Assembly: GCA_001972305.1 (NCBI GenBank)
Contig: BDDD01000077.1
Coordinates: forward strand, 186,001-250,000
Origin: Cephalotus follicularis
Taxonomy: Eukaryota; Streptophyta; Magnoliopsida; Oxalidales; Cephalotaceae
DNA length: 64,000 nt
Direction: 5' to 3'
A program made the position numbers and the translations under genes. Below, in pieces: positions 54,767-64,000 of this stretch. Positions within the stretch are counted from its first letter, which is position 1; each line of letters begins with the position of its first letter. Under the pieces are notes generated by a model that worked only from the letters and a program-made list of their open reading frames with translations, made no database searches and was not told where the DNA came from.

Positions 54767-57700
54767 TTACATTCCGAACAAGTGGGGAAATGTCTCCATC
54801 ATTTCATCCTCACGCTCCCACGTAGCTTCCTCTGCTCCGTGAAAACGCCACCGCACTTTTACCATAGGAATGGTCTTGTTCCTTAGCACCTTTTCCATTC
54901 GATCCACGATCCTCGTCGGCCTCTCTTGATAAGATAATCTAGGACTGATGAATCCAGGGTCGTAGCTCAATATGTGAGATGGGTCGAGTACATATTTCTG
55001 TAATATTGAAACATGAAATACGTTATGCACATCCGACAAGCTAGGCGGTAGTGCAATCTGATATGCTACCTCCCCCACTCTTTCCAGTATCTCGTAAGGT
55101 CCAATATACCTTGGAGCCAACTTTCCCTTGAGGCCGAAATGGTGTAACCCTTTCGAAGGTGAGATCTTCAGAAAAACATGATCCCCCTTCTCGAATTCCA
55201 GCTTTCTCCTCTTGCTATCGGCGTAACTCTTCTGCCGACTTTGTGCAGCTAGCAGTCTCTTCTTGATTATTTCCACCTTATCAGTGGTCTCTTGTACCAG
55301 GTCCAATCCCAGCACTTATCTCTCACCTACTTCATCCCAGCAAATAGGTGATCTGCACTTTCTCCCATATAAAGCTTCGTAGGGAGCCATTCCAATGCTG
55401 GTGTGAAAACTGTTGTTGTAGGAGAACTCAATCAGTGCCAGATGATCCTCCCAACTCCTAGAAAAATCAATCATGCAAGCCCGTAGCATATCCTCAAGAG
55501 TCTGAATGGTACGCTCGGACTATCCGTCAGTCTGTGGGTGGAATACAATGCTGAAGTTCAAGGTTGTTCCCATTGCTGCTTGGAACTTCTTCCATAACCT
55601 TGAAGTAAATCTAGCATCTCGGTCACAAACAATACTGACCGGCACCCCATGCAATCTCACTATCTCCCGGATATACAATCGAGCAAGCTTCTCGATAGAA
55701 TACGTCATATTCATCGGAAGAAAGTGAGCAGACTTAGTGAGTCTGTCCACTACAATCCACACTGCTTCATGCTGATTCCGTGACCTCGACAATCCTAACA
55801 CGAAGTCCATGGTCACATGCTCCCATTTCCATTCAACCACTGGTAGTGATTGTAGCAGTCCCGCAGGTTTCTGATGTTCAGCCTTCACCCTCTGGCAGGT
55901 CAAACATCTCGCTACATATTCAGCAATCTCTCTTTTCATGCCACTCCACTAGTAGTTCTTTTTCAGGTCGTGCCACATCTTGAAGCTTCCCGGGTGAACA
56001 CTGTATTTTGACTTGTGAGCTTGTTGCAACAGCTTATTCCTGATGCTCTCGTCATTCGGAACACATATCCTTCCTCGGAACCTCAAGATGCCATCAGTAT
56101 GAATGGAGAACTCAGAATCAGTGTCTAGGTTCTCATGAATTCTCCATAACTAAGAATCACTATACTGAGCAGTCAGAATACGCTCCAGGAGTTTCAGTTG
56201 TGCTCTCAGACTTGCCACTATAACTCCACGGGAAACCATGAACGGATTCCATCTCTGAAATTCCTCCAATAGCTTCCATTGTGAAACCATTGCTCCAGCA
56301 ATCATTGCCTTGCGACTCAGCGCATCTGCCACTACATTCGCCTTTCCTGGGTGGTATTGAATGTTGCAGCTGTAATCATTAAAGAATTCCACCAATCACC
56401 TCTGTCGCATGTTGAGCTCCTTCTGGAAAAATAAATACTTTAAACTTTTGTGGTCAGTAAAGATCTCAAATTGTGTACCATAGAGGTAGTGCCTCCATTT
56501 CTGCAAAGCGAACACTATGGCTGCCAACTCAAGATCGTGTACGGGATAATTTTCCTCGTACGGCTTTAACTTCCGTGATGCGTATGCAATCACCCTACCA
56601 TGTTGCATAACAACGCATCCCAATCCTTTCCCAGAAGCATCAGTATAGATAGTAAAACCCTCATTGCCTTCCGGTAACGCCAACGCTGGAGCCGAAATCA
56701 ACCGACTCTTCAACTCTTGGAAACTTGCCTCGCAAGCATCATCCCACACAAAACTTGACTTCTTCTAAGTCAACCGTGTAACCGGTGCAGCAAGCTTCGA
56801 AAACCCTTTGATGAACCTTCGGTAGTAGCCACCCAGTCCCAAGAAACTATGGACCTCAATAACGTTTCTCGGTTGGGGCCAATCAACAATACTTTCTATC
56901 TTTGAAGGATCCATCGACAATCCTTCACTCGACACTATGTGACCTAGGAGAGTCACATGATCCAACCAAAATTCGCACTTGCTGAATTTGGCGTATAGCT
57001 GTTCCTTCCGTAGTGTCTGCAATACAATTCTCAAATGTTGCATGTGTTCCTCAATGCTCTTCGAATAAATCAGGATGTCGTCTAGGAATATAACGACAAA
57101 TTGGTCAAGATAAGGTTGGAACACTTTGTTCATCAGACACAAAAAGGCTGCAGGAGCATTTGTCAAACCAAACGGCAGTATCAGAAATTTGAAATGTCCA
57201 TATCTGGTTCAAAATGCGGTCTTCTCCACATCATCTTCTCTGATCCTCAATTGATGATAACCTGTTCTTAGGTCAAGTTTGGAGAATACATTTGAGCCTT
57301 GCATTTGGTCGAACAACTCCTCGATATGTGGCAGAGGATACTTGTTCTTCACCGTTACTTGATTTAGCTGCCTGTAATCAATGCATAACCGCATCGATCC
57401 ATCCTTCTTTTTCACAAACAGGACCGGTGCTCTCCACGGTGATACACTCGGTCTGATAAAGCCCTTGTTAAGGTATTCCTACAATTGAATCTTCAACTCT
57501 TTCTGTTCGGCAGGAGCCATTCGGTACGGGGCTTTAGATATAGGAGCAGTTCCAGGAAACAGTTCAATTCTGAACTCTATATCCCTCTCCAGTGGCAATG
57601 AAGTGAGTTCATCTGGAAATACATCAGGAAATTCACATACAACAGGCACTTGTTCAATACTAGGCGTACCTTTCGTATGATCAATCACATAAGCCAAATA

Positions 57701-59356
57701 GCCATCGCATCCTTGCTTGAGATACTTCTGTGCTCGAGTATATGAAATGATCAGAGCAGAAACATTCTTCTTCCCGATAAACTTGCACTCAGTCCCATCT
57801 TGAAGATAAAAAGTCATAATCTTATTGTAGCAATCAACACAAGCATGATGAGTATATAGCCAGTCCATCCCAAAGATTACATCAAAATCTCGGATAGGTA
57901 GCACTATCAAGTCAGCAGATAACTGAATCCCAGCTACCACGATCTCACAATCTTTCATTATGGTATCAGATAGAAGACAAGTACCCGCAGGAGTACTCAC
58001 CTCCAATACATAAGGTAATCTAGAAGTAATACCATGCAAATTGTGAGCAAATGCAGATGCAATGAATGAATGTTTCGCAACAAGGTCAATCAATACACGA
58101 GCTAGTATGCTAGATATATAAATAGTACCTCCCACAACAGTAGTAGATTCTGGCACATCATCTCGTGATAAGGTGTAGACCCTACCTTTCACAATCCCTT
58201 TCCTGGCATCCTTCCGCGGTTGAGCAGCCGCAACACTACCACTTGCACCAGCACTTCCCTGTTGGCCGCGTGCCTGATCCCTCATCATTGGACAACTATT
58301 CAGCATGTGATCTTGTGAACCACACCTCAAACATTTCCCCATCTTCTTCCAGCATTCAGTCTCATCATGGTTCTGACGACCACAAAAAGTACATCCACTT
58401 GCATTCTGTTGACTGCTTCGGTTAGGAGTTCTTGATCGTGAGTTTCTGCATCGAGAACCTCCTTGACCTCTGTTGCTAGACTTTGTTGACTTAGCAGGAT
58501 TATTACTCCCCTGTCCCTGTGACTGTGCGGCCCTCGGCTGATTAGTACGAGACCGTTCCGCTCTCCTTTCATTCGTATCTGCTTTCAGAATCATGGCCCT
58601 CTCAGCAACATCTACAAAAGAGGTCAGTTGCAACATTAATAGTTTAGATCTGATGTCAGGTCAAAGGCCTTTTAGGAACCTTCAGATCATCCGTACTTCA
58701 CCTACCACAAGATAAGGTGTATGCCTCGCCAGCTTCACGAATCTAGTCTGGTACTGAGCTACCGTCATGTCCCATTGACGTAACTCCATCAATTCGGTCT
58801 CCCTCCGGTCACGTTCTATCTGTGGCACATAAGTTTCAAGGAACTCATACTGAAATCTGTCCCAAGTTCTGTGAAGTCCACGAGATTCCCATTTTGCTTC
58901 AGTCCTTTCCCACCAGTAAGTAGCTTCGCCCCATAAGCGGTATACAGCAAAATTGAGTTTCTGCTCATTAGTACACTCCAGGGCAGCAAATATTTTCTCC
59001 AAATCTTTAATCCACTGCACGGCCACAGTAGCATTCAGTTCACCATTAAATTTCAGAGGATTATGTCTCATGAATCGCTCCAGATCTCGGCCAAATCCAC
59101 CGGTATGACAAGCTTCAGGATCCTGATGATAAGCCCGGTTAGCCTCGTACATTTTCCGAATCTGTTCCATGTTTGCCGCATTAGCTTGCATCTGTTGTTG
59201 AAAGAGGTCAGCCATGCGGTCAAAGTTACTCCTCTCATCATGCGCTGGAGGAACATTCACTCCTTCATTCACTGGCGGATTACATTCGTGCACTGGCGGT
59301 GCATTGACTCCTTCGTCGGTTCTACGCCTTCCTCTTCTTCCTCTTCGTAGGTCCAT
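54767..59356 (-). pseudogene. G4 Tekay-type Gypsy gag-pol, full length, stop codons only
   Basis: The whole polyprotein (1529 residues plus stop if open) lies in one frame from ATG 59356 (MDLRRGRRGRRR). Order by codon: Retrotrans_gag core about 95-210; knuckles CTFCGRQNHDETEC and CLRCGSQDHMLNSC about 320-355; protease about 420, whose family motif Asp-Ser-Gly reads Asp-Leu-Val (LIDLVAKHSFI); reverse transcriptase about 645-860 with FLDD at 756; RNase H about 890 (DASGKGLGC); integrase HHCC and DDE about 1120-1280; chromodomain-like end about 1490-1525 (WRFHGAEEATWERED). Ten in-frame stops: TGA at 58682, 58661, 57209 and 56396; TAG at 57479, 56765, 56150, 55949 and 55520; TAA at 55316. I see no frameshift. 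It is dead, but structurally the most complete Gypsy copy here. Confidence 0.93.
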
Positions 59357-59444
59357 TCGGATTCCTATATGGAATGACATAATCTTTAGGAAACAATTCA
59401 CTTAATTTTTGAGAAACTTATCCCAGCTAGCATATATGGAATAT

Positions 59445-59456
59445 GCTCTGATACCA
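59445..59456 (-). other. G4 primer-binding site
   Basis: The minus strand reads TGGTATCAGAGC, three bases inside the LTR end at 59460. Confidence 0.92.
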
Positions 59457-59459
59457 CGC

Positions 59460-61978
59460 TGTCACACCCCGCTATTCCAATACATTTAGACAACATGTGG
59501 TGATATCAGGAATAAGTAAATAATCCAGCATTTCACTCAACATTTCAACAATATAAGCGGAAGCATTCATATCTAGATTATAATAAAAGACATTCGCATG
59601 CAGCCCATACTACGTGCTCATAGAATACAAGCAATATCCTTTTACATAAGAAAGTACAACAGTAATGGAGTGCGAATCGTTCATTTCAATTACATTACAA
59701 CAGTAAAACAACAACCTTAAGTAGATCAAAACTCTCCGAGCTTCAGCAACGCGCCTTCCCGAATGCGTTTACTTAATCTGAAATTGCAGGGGTTAGCCAT
59801 TGTCCTCACTTGGCTAAGTAGGAAGATATTGCATGTAATTGAATCTATAAATGTAAATATTCATGACAGTTTAAATGAAATGACATATATATATATATAG
59901 CATTCCAATATATACGCAATCATGCCAAGTGGCCATAGACAGTACAATGCAAGAATACCGCACAAGGGTACAATCAATCAGTACAGTGGTTTGGGTGTCA
60001 CATGTCGCTAACTCCTAGCACCAACTGTGCACCACCTATCTATCACCCCTCACTCCGGAGATGATAGATCAGGTCAGTTGCTACAGACATTAGTGGGCAG
60101 TGTAACAATCAAGTTCTGCATTGCAGACAGTTTGGGTGGATACTCTAGCCAACTCCTGGCACACAGGACCACCTCCGTAGCCAGTGATGTCTCCTATCAC
60201 TCGACTAACGACAATAGCATAGACAATCAATTCAATCAATTCAGTAAGAATATTACATATATCAATAATATGCAATATTATAGTAGTTTTCATTTTTAGA
60301 AAACATAACAGTTCAGTCAGTGGTTACTAAACAGTAACAGTGCTTCTATTAAGAGGAAAATAGCAGTTTGTACGACAATAAGATTTTCCATTAGAAACCG
60401 TTAAAAATCATTATTTATGCTTAAAGCATTAGGTTGGTAAAATCCTTGAATATGTATATATAACAGCAGTAATTTCATTAAATAACAGTAACAATAGTTA
60501 CAATATAGCAGATCAAGGATAATTGCAACCACAATCAAGTCAATTAATCAATTAGAACAATTCTATAATTTCTGTGCTAAAGCGTCGACAATTTCTATGA
60601 AAGCATCGACGGTTGATGACTAAGCGTTGACACTACACAACTTAAGCGTCGACATTCTAAGCCTTAATATGCCATTTTTGCACCAAAGCGTCGACAGTTT
60701 CTGTGTAAGCGTCGGCGCTTCTGGCATTCATACGAATTCCAGGAGCGATTTCAGAATAGGGGATGCAAAAAATCAACCCAAACTCAATCCAATTCAACAT
60801 GCAATCAAGTATTGACCATCACTACACATTATACATGTTATATGTTCAAAAACATGTCAAAAACCCCTACCTTTAAAGCAGACCCAAAATCAAATCAATT
60901 TGATTTCTCACTCAGTGTCCAAAGTTCTTCACTCTCAATCAATCTTACAAAATTGAAGAATTAATCTACATAATTGCATGTTTAAAAGTTTTAGATAAGA
61001 ATCCAGTAAGTTAAACTAGTTATCTAACCATGACAACATCAAGGAATTGAACCAGAAGCTTAATAATTAATTTCTAACCCTATAATCCCATTTAAATCAC
61101 TTCTCCATTTTCCAATTAACTTTTACGATTCAACTACTGATTCGCATATTCAACAGTAGGTATATCATTGAAATCAACATGTTTACATAACCATCTTAAC
61201 CACAGTAAGTGAACTTCGAATTATGACTTACCTGGAATCAAAGCTTCAACCACTTGAACTCATCAAACATTAACATGTAACTTCTAGCACTTCCCAGCAA
61301 CTGTCCAGCTAGTCCTCCTCTTCCTCAATGTTTTTCAACACTCAAATGGCTCAAGTATCAGCTGATATAAGTGCTCAAATCAGTGCCTTTCATTCCTCAG
61401 TTGGTTTAACTTTTAAAGCACACTTCTCTCTATCACATGCATGCATCCTCTCTTTTGTTCTTTCTCTTTACCCTTTACTGTTGTGTTTTGAAGGTTGAAG
61501 GTGAAAGGAATACATGCAAGGCTCCATAGTCTACCTTGGCAACAGATGGTGAAGCCTCTTTGCATGGCCAACACATCTATGGACACATGCCAATGTTACC
61601 ATCATTCAAACTCTGCCATTCCATTCCAACTGACATATGTACTTGCGACAGAACACGTCTAAAGCGTCGCCAGTTTGATCGTGGGCGTCGACGCTTATAA
61701 GCCTTTAAGAATCAATGCTGGAGTTTAAAGATCGACAGTTTGGCACCTTAACTCAGCCTTCAACTGTGCGTTCTGTGCACGTGTCAGGGCTCAAGCATCA
61801 ACGGTAAGAAGTTAGGCGTCGACGGTTTGGCACCAGAAAATTATTCTTTAGTTTTTCATCTAAGAATTTTATTCCAACTTCGTTCTATTAAAAAAAAAGT
61901 AACAAAAAAAAAAAAAAAAAAGTAAATTTTATTCATAGTTGGGTACAAAATATATGAATTGAAATTACGGTTATTACA
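59460..61978 (-). mobile_element. G4 5' LTR, complete (2.52 kb)
   Basis: On the plus strand it runs from TGTCACACCCCGC to GGTTATTACA. On its own strand U3 comes first. AAGCGTCGACAG and GGCGTCGACGCTT motifs cluster at 61660-61830 and again at 60580-60725. Near the right end an A run at 61904-61921 replaces the mixed sequence present in the 3' copy. It is flanked by CCCTG, near-identical to the left flank CCTTG. Confidence 0.9.
61903..61926. repeat. A-tract that replaces mixed sequence in G4 5' LTR
   Basis: Eighteen As stand between GTAAC and GTAAATTTT. The other LTR of the same element has a same-length mixed sequence (54649-54668), and every C or T between the first C and the final G is A here. 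No length change is needed. Confidence 0.85.
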
Positions 61979-61983
61979 CCCTG

Positions 61984-63738
61984 TGTAATATCCCATTTCT
62001 ATGCTTATATGTTTAATTGTTGGGATTATATCTTTTTGACTTATGCTATGGTTTGTGGACCTTTTTGATTTTTGCTTGAGTTTCTTTTATTGTTGTTTTC
62101 TGGGCACAAAGCGCTGATGCTCTTATTAGAACCGCCGACGCTTTAGCTGCTGGGTGGCACGTCGATGCCTAAAGGTGTGACATCGACGCGTTTTGTATTT
62201 AAGTGCTTAACCGTCGACGCTTTAAGTAAACAGTCGACGCTTTAGTCGGCTTTCCATACCATTTTGGATGGTGACAGTGTTTTTGGAAGGTTGGATTCTT
62301 TCCTTTTTCTGGCTATCCGATTTCCTTAAGTTTTTGACGTGTTTTGATTAGTATAGTAATGTCTTAAAATACTGATTTTGTCAATTAAAAACATGGATTT
62401 TCGCATTTAACCAGACAAAATCATTTTTAAAGCATAAACCCTTTCTGCGTTTTTACAAACGAGCATCAGTTTTGCAAGTAATTTTCTGCATCGATTTTGA
62501 CGTTTTCTGGAGGTAATTCCTAAACAAAAGTTGTAGTTTGTACTGTGTAGTTTCTATATCATCTTTTTATTTGTATTAAAACTGACTATAATTTGATTTC
62601 GAGCATGATTTAAGAGGCCTGTTGAAACTGATTTTTTGTTGTTTTAAATTTGTTCATATGTGAAATTTAGGCACATAATTTGTTTTACTGATGTTTTGAT
62701 CAAATAAGTTACGCTATAGATATGTATATGTTGCTGGTTTATACTCTGGCTAACAATAAAATCGGATTATAGTTCCTGATTTGCATAAACTGTTTAAATA
62801 TCCGAAAATTTCAATTCAAAACGTATTTTATACTTTGCATGAAATCATAGGGTTATTCTGGCATTTTTGAATTAATATAACATGTAACTGAACCTACATG
62901 TTGTTAATTATGCATTGTGTTTATCAAAAATCAGATTTGTTCATGAAATTGAAACTGTTTTCGGCATTGTTATTCTGCGTCTGACGCAAACCATCGACGC
63001 TTTCGTTCCGAGCGTCGCCACTTTGTACTGTTTTGTGCTTTGGTCAGTCGACCCTTTGCTCGACGCTTTGTCCTATTGTACGATTAAACCATCAACGCCT
63101 AAGAACAAACTGTCGACGCTTTATGACAGTTTTGATGTTTGCTACTTTTTATGTTATGTGATGTTTTGATTCGTATGTTTAGGTCTTTATATCGTTCCTG
63201 GTGAAGTTTAGGACACTCTAGGATACTTTTGTCTGGTATTCGTGTTTGTTTAGATATTTTGATCAGCTAAGGTACGGATTCTTCGTTCTTTGGTACTCCT
63301 TCGATTAAACTTTTATTAAATGATGATTTTGAACGGATTTATGTTATTATCGATATGTTCTTGGTTTTATTCAGAATATATTTTTAATTGATACAGATAT
63401 TCTCGTTTTGATAATAATTTTATTGAACGAACTTTAGTATTGTTACATCGGATATTGGTTTTGATATGCGTGTTTTCACTATCAAAAATATTAACATGGC
63501 TTCCACTTTCGGAGTATGTTAAATTCAGATACAGTTAAGATTTTGTTTTCAGATAAGATCAGAAATTGTTTAGAAAATTATTAAAATTGTTTTAGATTAA
63601 AACAATGTTTTTAGCATAATAACATACAGAGAAAAACCCTACCTATGAGGTATCATAGGCATGTTCTTTGGCACGGAGGACATGACACCTACCGTGGTGG
63701 TGTGATAGATCTATGGCGTTTCTTTTAAATATGTATCC
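61984..63738 (+). mobile_element. Gypsy-type LTR, plus orientation, cut at its right end
   Basis: It starts TGTAATATCCCATTTC right after the G4 flank. GCGTCGACGCTTT-type motifs cluster at 62105-62250 and 62985-63125. Phrases near 63272 (GGTACGGATTCTTCG) and 63646-63690 match the minus strand of the LTR at 3391-6098. No pol is seen. The short frame at 62915-63169 is LTR sequence. It is interrupted at 63739 by another LTR terminus. Confidence 0.65.
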
Positions 63739-64000
63739 TGTAACACCCCCGATCTGTGGGAGTCGTCACAGTCCATAATACCAAAACTAAACAGATCACA
63801 TCATGTTAAAAAGGTTCATATTTATTAAAAACGTGATGGTTTAAAGCACATCCATAACATACAAAAACTGATCATAACTGAAATTTATGCAAAATCCAAA
63901 AGTCTTAAACTAAAATAACACATTATTTAATTATCGGGTTCCACTATGACCACATAACATAAAGGATCAGCTACTAGACAATCCTCAGATAAGATGGGTG
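63739..64000 (-). mobile_element. Start of another Gypsy-type LTR, runs off the window
   Basis: It begins TGTAACACCCCCGATC, the same terminal words as at 3391. The next 60 bases, including CAAAACTAAACAGATCAC, have the texture of the 3391 LTR. The remainder lies outside the window. Confidence 0.6.

Overview
This 64 kb window is plant repeat DNA made of nested and broken LTR retrotransposons. I recognise no host gene, tRNA, rRNA or CRISPR array. Two lineages dominate. The first is Ty1/Copia of the Sirevirus type (called S here): UBN2-type gag, integrase, reverse transcriptase and RNase H, an extra env-like ORF after pol, several AAGGGGGAG polypurine tracts, and LTRs starting TGTTGAC or TGTTGG. 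The second is Ty3/Gypsy of the Tekay/Del chromovirus type (called G here): Retrotrans_gag, two CCHC knuckles, DSG protease, FIDD/FLDD reverse transcriptase, HHCC integrase and a C-terminal chromodomain-like region. Their primer-binding site is TGGTATCAGAGC and their LTRs start TGTMAC. There is also one fragment of a non-chromovirus (Athila/Tat-type) Gypsy gag-protease. The organism is a flowering plant, probably a eudicot; I cannot name the species.

Layout from left to right. 1-1533 is unassigned and carries a perfect hairpin. 1534-3000 is a Sirevirus LTR fragment (S2). 3391-6098 is a repeat-rich Gypsy-type LTR on the minus strand. 6103-9632 is the 3' half of Sirevirus S1 (RNase H, env-like ORF with a 25-N gap, 3' LTR). 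9633-17336 is Gypsy G1 on the minus strand, probably inside an old tandem duplication. 17337-18970 looks like another Gypsy LTR. 19000-22001 is Gypsy G3 (minus strand, gag plus 5' LTR only). 22002-30226 is Gypsy G2 on the plus strand. Its 3' LTR is split at 30226/51888 by a 21.7 kb stack: a Gypsy solo-type LTR (30227-31920 and 50239-51887) holding Sirevirus S3 (31921-35757), into which Sirevirus S4 inserted (35758-50233, flanked by AAAAC). S4 in turn holds an Athila/Tat fragment, a deleted Sirevirus S5 and an LTR fragment S6. After the stack, the G2 LTR runs to 52069 and is cut by a non-coding Gypsy-like element G5 (52070-54475). G5 is cut by Gypsy G4 (54476-61978, minus strand). The window ends in two more Gypsy-type LTRs.

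All coding regions are decayed, mostly by in-frame stops. The nearest to intact is the 357-codon env-like ORF of S3. The most interesting pattern is non-coding. The U3 parts of unrelated Copia and Gypsy LTRs share three families of palindromic motif arrays built on the same TCGA/GTCGAC core. The motif family in each Sirevirus LTR is repeated in the spacer just upstream of that element's own env-like ORF. A second pattern is a strong excess of pyrimidine-to-A differences in one LTR copy of S3, S5 and G4, which is either an assembly artefact or an unusual mutational process.
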